Shown one piece after another: positions 1 through 8,558 of a stretch of 64,000 nt of DNA. Each line of letters starts with the position of its first letter. Within the stretch, counting starts at the first letter, position 1. Below the pieces are notes generated by a model, which saw only the letters and a list, made by a program, of their open reading frames with translations, searched no databases and had not been told where the DNA came from. Position numbers and translations under genes: made by a program. This DNA is from Kroppenstedtia sanguinis (GTDB lineage Bacteria > Bacillota > Bacilli > Thermoactinomycetales > DSM-45169), in assembly GCF_050433445.1 (NCBI RefSeq), contig NZ_JBNPXF010000012.1, positions 30,472 through 94,471 of the forward strand. The letters run 5' to 3'.

Positions 1-411
1 CATATAAGCGGGACCGATTCCTTTTCCAGTGGTTCCGATTTTCCCTGAACCCTTGTGACTTTCCTCCACCATATCCAGCTTGATATGGTAAGGCATGATC
101 ACATGGGCCCGGTCCGAGATCCGCAAATTGCGGGTGGAAACACCTTGCCCCTCCAGATAATCCAGCTCTTCCACCATCGCCTCCGGATGGAGCACCATTC
201 CATTTCCCAGAACACAAACCTTCTCGGAATAAAAGATCCCCGATGGAATCAGATGGAGTTTGTATCGTTTGCCACCTAACACAATTGTGTGCCCAGCGTT
301 GTTTCCCCCTTGGTAGCGCGCAACCACTTCCGCTTTTTCCGCGAGGAAATCGGTAATCTTTCCTTTTCCTTCGTCTCCCCACTGTGTCCCGACAACGACC
401 ACCGTCGACAT
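1..411 (-). CDS. purA: Adenylosuccinate synthetase, N-terminal part (runs off the window)
   Basis: Reading the minus strand from ATG at 411, the protein begins MSTVVVVGTQWGDEGKGK, the GTP-binding start that is diagnostic of adenylosuccinate synthetase, followed by GGNNAGHT and the IMPYH segment. The enzyme joins IMP and aspartate using GTP in the first committed step of AMP synthesis. About 137 of the usual ~430 residues are present; the rest lies beyond position 1. It sits downstream of dnaB on the same strand, the same order as in Bacillus subtilis (rplI-dnaC-purA). No frameshift is seen in the visible part. Confidence 0.95.
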   Translation of the reverse strand, partial: MSTVVVVGTQWGDEGKGKITDFLAEKAEVVARYQGGNNAGHTIVLGGKRYKLHLIPSGIFYSEKVCVLGNGMVLHPEAMVEELDYLEGQGVSTRNLRISDRAHVIMPYHIKLDMVEESHKGSGKIGTTGKGIGPAYM

Positions 412-544
412 GATCCAGGCTCCCCTTTCCTGACAGGTTCTGCTCACGTTCCTGCAATCAGCCTTTATCAGTGTACAAGGAAAAAAGCACGGTGTCAACG
501 CAAAAACCGAACATTAATCTATTTAACTATATTATTATTCGTAT

Positions 545-1894
545 TTACATCGCCCCTTGCGGGCCATGATGCAGATCGAGACTGAGAAATTTATTATAGT
601 TCTTCAAGAAGAGAAGTTCCACCTTACCCACCGGCCCGTTCCGATGTTTAGCCAAGATCACCTCAATAATATTCTTTTTCTCCGAATCCTCATTATAATA
701 ATCATCCCGGTACAGGAAAGAGACAATATCCGCATCCTGCTCAATGGAGCCAGATTCCCGCAGATCGGACAGCATTGGTCGCTTGTCCTGCCGCTGTTCC
801 ACTGCACGTGACAGTTGAGAGAGGGCGATCACCGGAACGTTCAGCTCCCGTGCCAGCAACTTCAAGGACCGGGAGATTTCCGAGATTTCTTGCTGGCGGC
901 TGTCCCGACCCCTCCCCTCAATCAACTGCAGGTAGTCGATCAGAACCATTCCTAAACCATGTTCCGCCTGCAGACGTCGCAATTTGGAACGAATCTCAAA
1001 GACGGTGATCCCGGGAGTGTCATCAATAAAGATGGGGGAATCCGATAAGGAGCTGATCGCCATGGTCAGCTTTTCCCAATCCTCCTCCTCCAGCTCTCCT
1101 GTCCGAAAGGCTTGGGCATCGATGTTTCCCTCAGCTGCCAGCATTCGCTGCACCAATTGTGGCGCGGACATCTCCAGATTGAAAATGGCCACTGGCACAC
1201 CTGACCGGACCGCCACGTTTTGCGCCACATTCAGACTGAAAGCCGTCTTCCCCATACTGGGGCGGGCTGCTAGGATGATCAAGTCCGACTTCTGAAAGCC
1301 GGAGGTCATCCGGTCCAAGTCCGTATAGCCCGCAGGGATTCCGGTCAGCTTCCCTTTATTGTAATGAAGGCTTTCAATCCGTTCAAAAGTCTCCATCAAA
1401 ACTTCCCGGATCGGGATAAACCCTTTGCCTATTCGACGTTGGGAGATCTCCAGTATCTTCTTTTCAGCGGAATCGATCACATGGGCCACTTCGTCTCCAC
1501 CGTTATAACCCGAGGCGGCTATTTCAGTGGCGGTCCGGATCAAACGGCGGAGAATGGATTTCTCCTCCACGATCTGACAATAATAATCCACATTGGCCGC
1601 CGTGGGCACTGACTCCGCCAATTCTGTCAGGTAGGAGACGCCCCCAACCTCCTCCAGGAGCTTCTGATCCGAGAGCGCGGATGTGACGGTCACCAAGTCA
1701 ATCGGTTCCCCTTGTTCGTTTAGATCGGCAATTACTTGAAGCAGGCGCTGGTGAGCCTGACGGTAAAAATCCTCCGGTCGAATCCGTTCCAAAACCGTCA
1801 TCAACACAGAGGGTTCGATCAGGATCGCCCCCAGAACCGCCTGTTCAGCCTCTTGGTTGTGAGGTGGCATCCGATCCGCAAATAATTCACTCAT
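545..1894 (-). CDS. dnaB: Replicative DNA helicase DnaB (DnaC in Bacillus)
   Basis: This 449-residue protein has the two-part plan of the hexameric replicative helicase. Residues ~8-110 form the N-terminal collar domain (PPHNQEAEQAVLGAIL). The C-terminal RecA-like motor carries Walker A RPSMGKTAF near residue 210, Walker B LIDYLQLI, and the QQEISEISRSLK and LSQLSR motifs. It unwinds DNA at the fork and works with primase and the DnaI loader. The length is normal. A terminator lies just upstream (1920-1950), so the gene probably has its own promoter between that point and its ATG. purA follows downstream. Confidence 0.97.
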   Translation of the reverse strand: MSELFADRMPPHNQEAEQAVLGAILIEPSVLMTVLERIRPEDFYRQAHQRLLQVIADLNEQGEPIDLVTVTSALSDQKLLEEVGGVSYLTELAESVPTAANVDYYCQIVEEKSILRRLIRTATEIAASGYNGGDEVAHVIDSAEKKILEISQRRIGKGFIPIREVLMETFERIESLHYNKGKLTGIPAGYTDLDRMTSGFQKSDLIILAARPSMGKTAFSLNVAQNVAVRSGVPVAIFNLEMSAPQLVQRMLAAEGNIDAQAFRTGELEEEDWEKLTMAISSLSDSPIFIDDTPGITVFEIRSKLRRLQAEHGLGMVLIDYLQLIEGRGRDSRQQEISEISRSLKLLARELNVPVIALSQLSRAVEQRQDKRPMLSDLRESGSIEQDADIVSFLYRDDYYNEDSEKKNIIEVILAKHRNGPVGKVELLFLKNYNKFLSLDLHHGPQGAM

Positions 1895-1919
1895 CCTCCA
1901 TCATCCTCCAGCCTGCTGC

Positions 1920-1950
1920 AAAAAAAAGGCGCTTCCCCTGCTGAAGCGCC
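1920..1950 (-). terminator. Rho-independent terminator after rplI
   Basis: On the minus strand GGCGCTTC and GAAGCGCC form a perfect 8-bp stem with a 7-nt loop, followed by eight T residues. It ends the gdpP-rplI transcript before dnaB. Confidence 0.9.
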
Positions 1951-2070
1951 GGAGCCATGGACATCATCTAACATCGGGAGGCCGCTCCACGTCCTGCAAC
2001 CGATCGGTCATTCCGTCTCAAACTACTTCACTCTCTCCTAATGAAGGAAAATCATTTCCAATTCGTGAAT

Positions 2071-2523
2071 TCAGCTGTTTTCATCCAAGACTTGTACCGA
2101 AAGTGTCGCTGTCACCTTAGGATGCAATTTTACAGGCACTTTAGTCACGCCGAGTGTACGGATCGGCTCGCTCAGTTGGATCTTCTTTTTATCTACTTGA
2201 AGGTCATATTCCTTTTTCAGGTACTGACTAATTTGTTTGGAAGTGATCGACCCAAACAGACGGCCACCCTCTCCAGATTTCGTGCGGAGGGTGATCTCCG
2301 CCTCTTCCAACTTCTCCGCCAGCTGCCTGGAGCAGGATAACTCTTCTTTTTTCCGTTCTTCTTCTCGTCGTTCCCGTTCTTTCAGGGTATTCAAATTGCC
2401 AGTGGAGGCTACGACAGCCAATTTCCGGGGAAACAGGAAATTACGAGCATACCCTTCAGAGACTTCCTTCACTTCCCCCTTTTTCCCCTGGCCTTTGACA
2501 TCCTGTTGAAAGATCACTTTCAT
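2071..2523 (-). CDS. rplI: 50S ribosomal protein L9
   Basis: This 150-residue protein has the L9 start MKVIFQQDVKGQGKKGEVKEV and the conserved GYARNFLFPRKLA segment. A long lysine/glutamate-rich connecting helix (residues ~45-75) and the C-terminal rRNA-binding domain follow. L9 binds 23S rRNA and helps hold the reading frame during translation. Its ATG overlaps the gdpP stop by 4 nt, so the two genes are translationally coupled, as in other Bacillales. A strong terminator follows downstream. Confidence 0.97.
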   Translation of the reverse strand: MKVIFQQDVKGQGKKGEVKEVSEGYARNFLFPRKLAVVASTGNLNTLKERERREEERKKEELSCSRQLAEKLEEAEITLRTKSGEGGRLFGSITSKQISQYLKKEYDLQVDKKKIQLSEPIRTLGVTKVPVKLHPKVTATLSVQVLDENS

Positions 2524-4481
2524 TCGACGTCGCCCCCTTCTTCTTCACAGTACTCGCTCAATACCTCCAGCAGGTGTTGCCGCGCTTCCGACAGGGTTAC
2601 TCCCTCGAACTGCACCGCTGCATTGGTCATGTGTCCCCCGCCGCCGAGGGATTCCATGATCAGCTGAACATTGAGTTCCCCCAAGGAACGGGCACTGATG
2701 GACACCTTGCCGTCATTCCTCAAACCGATGACAAAGGAGGCACTGATCCCTTTCATATTGAGCAATGTGTCCGCCGCCTGGGCAATGATGAGCTGATCAT
2801 ACCGCTCTTCCATTTCCCCGCTGGCGATCGCAATTTTATCGTATACCACTTCCGTATTTTTGACAATCTCGGCCCGCTTGACGAAGCGGAAAAGATCTTC
2901 CTTCAACAAAGTTTGAACCAGCGCCAGATCGGCCCCGTGGCGGCGGAGAAAAGAAGCCGCTTCAAAGGTTCGGGAGCCCGACCGAAAAGCGAAGCTTTTG
3001 GTATCCACCACAATTCCCGACAATAGAGCCGTAGTCTCCAAGGGTTCAATGGTCAACCGTGCATCCTGGTACTGCAACAACTCCGTCACCAATTCGCTGG
3101 TGGAGGAGGCATAAGGCTCCAGGTACACCAATACCGGGTCTTTGACAAACTCCTCCCCGCGACGATGGTGATCGATCACCACCACCCGATCCGAGCGTTC
3201 CACCAGGCGGGGTTCAATGGTCATAGAGGGCTTATGGGTATCCACCAGAATGAGCAAGGTATTCTTATCGATGAGGGAAAGAGCCTTCTCCGGTGAGATA
3301 AACGCTTCCTCCAGAGAATGATCTTCCGAGATGGCTGCCATCAGCGCATCGATGGAGGGATTGGAGTCCTTTAAAAGGATGTATCCCTCCCGATCAGCCA
3401 TCCGAACCGTCCGCAGGACACCGATCGCTGCTCCCACTGCATCCATATCCGGTTGATCGTGACCCATGATCAGTACCCGCTCACTGTCCCGGATCAGATT
3501 AGTCAGTGCATAAGAGATCACCCGGGCCCGCACTCGGGTCCGCTTCTCAACTGCATTGGTTTTGCCCCCGAAAAACACCACCCGATCCTGTTGTTGGACA
3601 GCCGCCTGATCCCCGCCCCGTGCCAGCGCAATATCCAGTGCCGCCTCCGCCGCATGTGTCTGCTCCACGACCGAAGAACGGAAGGTGGACACGCCGATAC
3701 TCAGTGTAATCGGAATTTTGTTACGGTGGGTCATCTCCCGCACCACATCCAGGATGTCAAAATGATTCTGGCTCAGACGCTCCAACGTTTCCCGGCGAAA
3801 CACCATGAAATATTTCTCCACATCAAATTTCTTGAGGGTGATATCCTGTTTCTGTGCCCAACGGGTAATCTCCGACTGGACATTCGTCAAAAGCAGAGTC
3901 CGCTCCTGGTCATCGAGACCCGCTCCCGCTTCCTCGAAATTGTCCATTTGAAGAAAGCCGACAATCGTTTGTTCCTGTTCATATCGTTCTCTCAACTCTT
4001 CAAACTGGGTGATCTCCCGAAAAAAATACAGCCGCTCTTTGGCGTCATGGACCACTTCAAAGCTCCTGTTGTTTAAATCGAGCTTCTCCGTTTCACTTCC
4101 GTTACGGTCCAAGTCGGGAAATATATCGGTCACAGTCCATCCGACGAGGGAATCCTTGTCCGTCATCTCTTGGATAAACGGGTTGTGCCAGACTACCTGG
4201 CCTTTGCGATCATACAGGAGGATTCCCACAGGCATCTCGTCAAAGGCGGCTTGATTTGCTCCCTTCACCCGCTGGGACAGAGTCAGGACATATTCATTGA
4301 ATTCATGTCTGAATTGCTTTTCCGCCCGGTAGAGCACATATCCCAACAACAGATAAAAGAAAAGTCCAATCAAGGCGAAGGCCCAGTTGTAGGTAGATAG
4401 AAGGGCGATCAACACCAAACTGAAACACATGGCTAGCACCATATGATAACCGTGCCACCGTTTCGTAATAAAATTCGGCAT
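2520..4481 (-). CDS. gdpP: Cyclic-di-AMP phosphodiesterase GdpP (YybT)
   Basis: The 653-residue protein begins with two membrane helices (residues ~12-52). A PAS domain (~75-145) and a degenerate GGDEF domain (~170-300) follow. The DHH/DHHA1 phosphodiesterase module comes last, with MGHDQPDMDAVGAAIG near residue 340, DTHKP, and DHHRRG near 440; the C-terminus contains GGGGHMTNAA. The family hydrolyses c-di-AMP to pApA and so affects wall stress, potassium balance and beta-lactam tolerance. Metal-binding aspartates and histidines of the DHH core are present. It overlaps rplI by 4 nt. A MITE-like element (4533-4725) lies 51 bp upstream and separates it from yybS. Confidence 0.96.
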   Translation of the reverse strand: MPNFITKRWHGYHMVLAMCFSLVLIALLSTYNWAFALIGLFFYLLLGYVLYRAEKQFRHEFNEYVLTLSQRVKGANQAAFDEMPVGILLYDRKGQVVWHNPFIQEMTDKDSLVGWTVTDIFPDLDRNGSETEKLDLNNRSFEVVHDAKERLYFFREITQFEELRERYEQEQTIVGFLQMDNFEEAGAGLDDQERTLLLTNVQSEITRWAQKQDITLKKFDVEKYFMVFRRETLERLSQNHFDILDVVREMTHRNKIPITLSIGVSTFRSSVVEQTHAAEAALDIALARGGDQAAVQQQDRVVFFGGKTNAVEKRTRVRARVISYALTNLIRDSERVLIMGHDQPDMDAVGAAIGVLRTVRMADREGYILLKDSNPSIDALMAAISEDHSLEEAFISPEKALSLIDKNTLLILVDTHKPSMTIEPRLVERSDRVVVIDHHRRGEEFVKDPVLVYLEPYASSTSELVTELLQYQDARLTIEPLETTALLSGIVVDTKSFAFRSGSRTFEAASFLRRHGADLALVQTLLKEDLFRFVKRAEIVKNTEVVYDKIAIASGEMEERYDQLIIAQAADTLLNMKGISASFVIGLRNDGKVSISARSLGELNVQLIMESLGGGGHMTNAAVQFEGVTLSEARQHLLEVLSEYCEEEGGDVE

Positions 4482-4532
4482 GATGACCCTCCCTTACACC
4501 GGAACCTGAGTTTAAAAGAAATATCCTTTTCT

Positions 4533-4725
4533 CAAGCATGTTGATTAGCCATATTTTAGGCAGGAAATAAGGTCGGGATGGTGGGACGGCTACGATCTCT
4601 TACAAAGAGCGCAAAGGCTCACCGTCCTACCATCCCCGTCCCCTCAAGAGATATTTTGTGATGGGGGCAATGGGAAGAACGAAAGGATCCTTTCGTTCCA
4701 ACTTGATGGTTAATCAACAGCCCTG
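4533..4725. mobile_element. MITE-like inverted-repeat element, copy 1
   Basis: This 193-bp element is bounded by CAAGCATGTTGATTAG on the left and TAATCAACAGCCCTG on the right, which are imperfect inverted repeats of each other. Inside, two long arms (GGGATGGTGGGACGG and its near complement) flank a ~33-bp centre containing GGCTACGATCTCTT. The same ends and arms recur at 11434-11636, 39998-40245 and, as ends only, at 8559-9257. There is no coding capacity. It fills the yybS-gdpP gap (4482-4805); the remaining DNA there shows nothing else clear. No exact target duplication could be fixed for this copy. Confidence 0.75.
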
Positions 4726-4805
4726 TTCTTTTCTATTTTACCCCAGTCAGAGGTGTTTTCATAGGGAAGAGCTCGGAATCCCGTAAGCCAGGAACCCTGG
4801 ATCTG

Positions 4806-5723
4806 TCACTTTTTTTTATGGTTCAGACGCTTTCGGATCTCACTGCCCGTATCCACGATTCCCATCAGATGGACGACTACGGAAAACGGAGAAATCACAA
4901 GGGAACAGAGTAAAATAAAAATCATCCAACCCTTCCCTTTCCCCGATCGGTGCAGAAGCCAGGCGATGAAAGAAAGTCCCTGGATATAGAAGAGCAAGAA
5001 GAGCACAGTCATCACATTAGCCGGAATCCACGTGGAAGACGACTCTTCTCCGATTCCGAAAACAAGGAACAGGAGGAGAGAAAAGAAATAGAAGTAGAAG
5101 AAGGAACGAGGCAGACGCCACTCTCTAAATGGGGGCAAATATTTCCCGGGCAATCCATGGCGGCCAAGCCATCTGCGAGCCACCACCAGATTGAGCAAGG
5201 GAACCGGGACAACCAGCATGAAGAGCATGGACGGAATGACTGTGGCCACATAGGGAATTAAATCCGACACAGATTCCACACCGTACAGGCGGAACCACTC
5301 TCCGTTTCGTTGCCATTCTTCCATCAGTAAACTGTTCAACCGATTTTGCAAATCAAAAAAATAGGATGCCGCCATCATCAGGATCAGAAGACTGATCCCC
5401 ACCGTCGTCAACCCTCCTAGCACCACATCCGTCCCAGAAGTATCAGAGCTCCGGTACAATAGCCCCATAACTACCCCAGCTATCGCTACCAATAAAACAG
5501 CTCCTGAATAGAAGAGATGACCCGTGATCGCCAAAAGGGAAAAAGCGGTGAGGAAAATGGGAAAGATGGCGGACACCCATCCATTTTTTGCTGTATGGAG
5601 AATGAAAGGAAGGGGAAGAAACCACATCGTCAGGATGTTCAGTGGTGTCAACAAGGAGAAGATGATGAGCAGAAACAGCATCGTTGTGATCAGTCCGTCA
5701 CGGACATCAGGAATACGGGGCAA
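4806..5723 (-). CDS. yybS: YybS family membrane protein (DUF2232)
   Basis: This hydrophobic protein of about 305 residues has roughly eight predicted membrane helices and a basic C-terminus (RKRLNHKKK). Pattern and position (MazG-like gene upstream, gdpP and rplI downstream) fit the DUF2232/YybS family. Its biochemical role is unknown; some members resemble ECF-transporter S components. I place the start at TTG 5723, preceded by AAGAGGTGA at good spacing. A longer in-frame ATG at 5771 would overlap the upstream gene by 41 bp and lacks a ribosome site. A candidate Noc-binding site lies inside the gene. Confidence 0.85.
   Translation of the reverse strand: MPRIPDVRDGLITTMLFLLIIFSLLTPLNILTMWFLPLPFILHTAKNGWVSAIFPIFLTAFSLLAITGHLFYSGAVLLVAIAGVVMGLLYRSSDTSGTDVVLGGLTTVGISLLILMMAASYFFDLQNRLNSLLMEEWQRNGEWFRLYGVESVSDLIPYVATVIPSMLFMLVVPVPLLNLVVARRWLGRHGLPGKYLPPFREWRLPRSFFYFYFFSLLLFLVFGIGEESSSTWIPANVMTVLFLLFYIQGLSFIAWLLHRSGKGKGWMIFILLCSLVISPFSVVVHLMGIVDTGSEIRKRLNHKKK
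5141..5154. promoter_or_regulatory. Candidate Noc-binding site
   Basis: ATTTCCCGGGCAAT differs at one base from the B. subtilis Noc-binding consensus ATTTCCCGGGAAAT. It is inside yybS. noc itself is in this window. A single 13/14 match could be chance. Confidence 0.4.
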
Positions 5724-5730
5724 ACCCGAT

Positions 5731-6042
5731 TCACCTCTTGTTAATATATTCTTCCAACTGGGAAAGATCACCGTACCAATCTTCCAATTGGTGACGTTCT
5801 CTTGCGTGCTCCCGAAGTTTTCTCGTCACCGCCTGATCCACTTCCCGGAAAGAAAATCCCACCCGCCGGGCAAGAACATAGGTGGCAACCACTAGGCTGG
5901 CCAGGCTGTCGGAAATGAGAGATTGGTTCGCTGTATGCAATCCTTTATACAGATTCGCAATTTGATCCAGAATTTCGGTTTTCAACCATTCGATCGCTTT
6001 CATGCTTTTAGCGATGTGCATGTTTCGCTCCGGCCTGCTCAT
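5731..6042 (-). CDS. MazG-like family protein
   Basis: This small helical protein has 103 residues when started at ATG 6042, which has GAGGGGTG 8 nt upstream; an upstream in-frame GTG at 6051 lies in that ribosome site. It contains a run of amphipathic helices (LKTEILDQIANLYKGL, LASLVVATYVLARRVG, REVDQAVTRKLREH) typical of the short MazG-like family found next to yybS in Bacillales. The catalytic EExxE metal motif of true MazG pyrophosphatases is not evident, so enzymatic activity is uncertain. The stop lies 7 nt before the yybS start, indicating an operon. Confidence 0.75.
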   Translation of the reverse strand: MSRPERNMHIAKSMKAIEWLKTEILDQIANLYKGLHTANQSLISDSLASLVVATYVLARRVGFSFREVDQAVTRKLREHARERHQLEDWYGDLSQLEEYINKR

Positions 6043-6141
6043 GGATTCCACACCCCTCGAAAAAGCTTGGACTCAGGTGCTAATTTCAACAATCACCTGT
6101 CATTTTCCTTCTTTTCCAGAGGGGACCGGCAATTACCAAAC

Positions 6142-6169
6142 AAAAAGAAGGAGCAGACACGCCCCTTCT
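6142..6169 (-). terminator. Terminator of the rpsF-ssb-rpsR operon
   Basis: On the minus strand GAAGG-GGC pairs with GCT-CCTTC around a 6-nt loop, followed by TTTTTG, 11 nt past the rpsR stop. Confidence 0.75.
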
Positions 6170-6179
6170 CTCCACCTGA

Positions 6180-6407
6180 TCAATCCGTGGTATACGGCAA
6201 CAAAGCCATTTGCCGGGCACGTTTGATCGCCCGGGTCAATTGCCGCTGATATTTGGAAGATGTCCCCGTTACTCGGCGGGGCAGAATTTTACCCCGTTCG
6301 CTGATGAACTTCCGGAGTAGATCCACATCCTTGTAGTCGATGTATTGGATCTTGTTAACTGTGAAATAACAGACTTTCCGGCGCTTATTTCCGCGACGGC
6401 GGGCCAT
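6180..6407 (-). CDS. rpsR: 30S ribosomal protein S18
   Basis: This 75-residue basic protein has the S18 core: DYKDVDLLRKFISERGKILPRR and a C-terminal SKYQRQLTRAIKRARQMALLPY. It binds 16S rRNA as a heterodimer with S6, encoded two genes upstream. The N-terminus MARRRGNKRRKVCYF holds one cysteine, so a zinc-ribbon variant is unlikely. It is the last gene of the rpsF-ssb-rpsR operon, with a terminator 11 nt after the stop. Confidence 0.97.
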   Translation of the reverse strand: MARRRGNKRRKVCYFTVNKIQYIDYKDVDLLRKFISERGKILPRRVTGTSSKYQRQLTRAIKRARQMALLPYTTD

Positions 6408-6455
6408 GGAAAGACCCCCTTTCCCGTAAAAGTTTCACTGGATCTCACAATCATT

Positions 6456-6926
6456 TCAAAAGGGCAGATCATCATCGGAAATATCGATCGGTTTACCGTC
6501 ATCCGCAAAAGGATCGCTGGAGGGGCCCCGGTTGTCCTGCTTCTTTTCAAAACCGCTGTCGCCATAATCTCGGTTAGATCCGGAACCGGAGCTGGCTTGA
6601 GATCGCGATTCCAAAAATTGAACGTTTTCGGCGACCACTTCCGCCACCTTGATCCGACGGCCTTCTTGATTTTCGTAACTGCGGATTTGAAGACGCCCTT
6701 CCACAGCGACCAGGCGCCCCTTTTTCATGTAATTGGCTACAGTTTCCGCCAGCTGGCGCCAAGCCACGATATCGATGAAGTCCGCTTCCCGCTCTCCCTG
6801 CTGGTTGGTAAAACGGCGGTTGACCGCCAAATTGAAACTGGTGACCGCCACCCCACCGGGAGTGTAGCGAAGTTCAGGGTCCCTGGTCAACCGGCCGATC
6901 AGAACCACTCTGTTTAACATCGGCAA
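6456..6926 (-). CDS. ssb: Single-stranded DNA-binding protein
   Basis: This 156-residue protein has an N-terminal OB fold (MLNRVVLIGRLTRDPELRYTPGG, then WRQLAETVANYMKKGRLVAVEGRLQ). A Gly/Ser/Gln-rich linker (~105-140) leads to the acidic tip DISDDDLPF, which recruits repair and replication partners. It coats single-stranded DNA during replication, recombination and repair. Position between rpsF and rpsR is the standard Bacillales arrangement, in which rpsF-ssb-rpsR may also respond to DNA damage. No LexA box was noticed upstream here. Confidence 0.97.
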   Translation of the reverse strand: MPMLNRVVLIGRLTRDPELRYTPGGVAVTSFNLAVNRRFTNQQGEREADFIDIVAWRQLAETVANYMKKGRLVAVEGRLQIRSYENQEGRRIKVAEVVAENVQFLESRSQASSGSGSNRDYGDSGFEKKQDNRGPSSDPFADDGKPIDISDDDLPF

Positions 6927-6968
6927 CCCCTCCCTAAAGCCGATTTTGGTTCCTCCGTAACATACCCT

Positions 6969-7262
6969 TTACTTTTTGTCGTCAATGTTGATCACCATGT
7001 GGCGAATCACATCATCATCCAACTTCAGTTGACGTTCCAATTCGTTTACGGTGTCAACGTTGCCGGTGAAGGTCGCCACGGTGTAAATCCCATCGCGGTG
7101 GTCATTGATCATATAGGCCAGACGGCGCTTGCCGAAGTGTTCCATCTCGACGGATTCCCCGCTGTTGTCAGCGATGATTTCCCGAAATTTCTCACGGTGA
7201 GCATTGACTTTTTCCTCGTCCAGATCTGAACGCAGGATATACATCAACTCGTATTTGTGCAT
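6969..7262 (-). CDS. rpsF: 30S ribosomal protein S6
   Basis: The start is ATG 7262 (MHKYELMYILRSDLDEE), preceded by AAAAGGAGGTGG, giving 97 residues. An ORF extended to 7313 would only add leader sequence. The ferredoxin-like S6 fold is recognisable from HFGKRRLAYMINDHRDGIY and LERQLKLDDDVIRHMV. S6 pairs with S18 on the 30S platform. A sigma-A-type promoter lies ~80 bp upstream, leaving a GC-rich leader that may hold the known S6:S18 autoregulatory site of Firmicutes; I could not confirm its CCG bulge. Confidence 0.96.
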   Translation of the reverse strand: MHKYELMYILRSDLDEEKVNAHREKFREIIADNSGESVEMEHFGKRRLAYMINDHRDGIYTVATFTGNVDTVNELERQLKLDDDVIRHMVINIDDKK

Positions 7263-7343
7263 GCTGTTCCACCTCCTTTTGGACTGAGACGGCCCCGCAG
7301 TTGTGCAGAGCAAGGAGTGAATAGTCCATATTCACGATACTGT

Positions 7344-7372
7344 ATTCTATCAAAGATACCTGTAGAAGGCAA
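7344..7372 (-). promoter_or_regulatory. Promoter of the rpsF operon
   Basis: On the minus strand TTGCCT, a 17-nt spacer and TAGAAT form a sigma-A-like promoter directly downstream of the ychF stop and ~80 bp before rpsF. It implies that the ribosomal operon is transcribed independently of ychF. Confidence 0.65.
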
Positions 7373-7385
7373 GGTCCACCGATTT

Positions 7386-8486
7386 TTACACATTGAATCG
7401 AAAATGCATCACGTCTCCATCTTTCACCACATACTCCTTGCCTTCCGAGCGTAGCAGTCCCTTCTCCCGAGCCCCGGCCAGAGAACCGGCTTGGTCCAGG
7501 TCTTTGAAAGAGACCACTTCGGCCCGGATAAAACCCCGCTCAAAGTCGGAGTGGATCACACCGGCGGCCTGCGGTGCCCGGGTTCCTTCCCGAATCGTCC
7601 AGGCCCGTACCTCTTTTTCCCCGGCAGTAAAATAGGTAATCTGTTCCAGCAGGCGATAAGCCGCCGCCACCAGACGATCCAATCCCGATGCGGACAGTCC
7701 CAGCTCAGACAGAAATTGAGCCCGCTCTTCCCCTTCCAACTCCGCAATCTCCGCCTCCAACTGGGCGCTGATCGTCACCACCTCCGCTCCTTCTTCCTCT
7801 GCTTGCTTGCGCAGGGCTTGGACATGGGGGTTGGAATCAGGATCGGATACTTCGTCTTCCGACACATTGGCCGCATAAAGCATTTTCTTCAAGGTAAGCA
7901 GATGGAGAGAGCGGACGCATTCCAACTCCTCCTCCTCCAACTTCAACCCCCTGGCCGGTTTTCCCTCTACCAAAGCTTGGTGCAGTTTCTCCAAGACTTC
8001 GTGTTCCTTTTTGGCGTCGGCATCGCCGCTCCGCTTCTGACGGGCAACCCGATCCAGCCGCCGTTCCACAGTTTCAAGATCCGCCAGGACCAATTCCAGA
8101 TTGATGGTCTCCATATCCTCGACAGGATTCACTCCGCCAGAGACATGGGTGATATTCTCATCTTCAAAACAGCGGACCACATGAATGATCGCATCCACTT
8201 CACGAATATGGGACAAAAACTGGTTGCCAAGGCCTTCTCCTTGACTGGCACCCTTGACCAAACCAGCAATATCTGTAAATTGAAAGGATGTAGGGATGAT
8301 CCGTTGGGGGTTGACGATCTCTGCCAAGCGATTCATCCGTTCATCCGGAACATCCACCACTCCCACATTGGGATCAATCGTGCAAAAAGGATAATTGGCC
8401 GATTCCGCACCAGCCTGGGTGATTGCGTTAAACAAGGTCGATTTGCCTACATTGGGCAGACCGACGATACCAGTTGTAAGCGACAT
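7386..8486 (-). CDS. ychF: Redox-regulated ATPase/GTPase YchF (Obg family)
   Basis: This 366-residue protein carries G1 GLPNVGKST at residues 9-17, switch II DIAGLVKGASQGEG near 68, the degenerate NVSE in place of NKxD that gives YchF its ATP preference, a coiled-coil insertion (~130-200), and a C-terminal TGS domain ending VVKDGDVMHFRFNV. It associates with ribosomes and modulates translation under stress. The start has GAAGAGGAG upstream. A 699-bp insertion element (8559-9257) separates it from the DUF951 gene that normally sits close upstream. Confidence 0.97.
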   Translation of the reverse strand: MSLTTGIVGLPNVGKSTLFNAITQAGAESANYPFCTIDPNVGVVDVPDERMNRLAEIVNPQRIIPTSFQFTDIAGLVKGASQGEGLGNQFLSHIREVDAIIHVVRCFEDENITHVSGGVNPVEDMETINLELVLADLETVERRLDRVARQKRSGDADAKKEHEVLEKLHQALVEGKPARGLKLEEEELECVRSLHLLTLKKMLYAANVSEDEVSDPDSNPHVQALRKQAEEEGAEVVTISAQLEAEIAELEGEERAQFLSELGLSASGLDRLVAAAYRLLEQITYFTAGEKEVRAWTIREGTRAPQAAGVIHSDFERGFIRAEVVSFKDLDQAGSLAGAREKGLLRSEGKEYVVKDGDVMHFRFNV

Positions 8487-8558
8487 AGACTGTCAGCTCC
8501 TCTTCATAGCAAGAAATGTCCCCACACAGGTTCTCCGCCTGATCGGCTGTTATAAATG

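Noticed and set aside
7491..8555. 354-residue ORF antisense to ychF
   Set aside because: Complete overlap with well-identified ychF and no recognisable motif.
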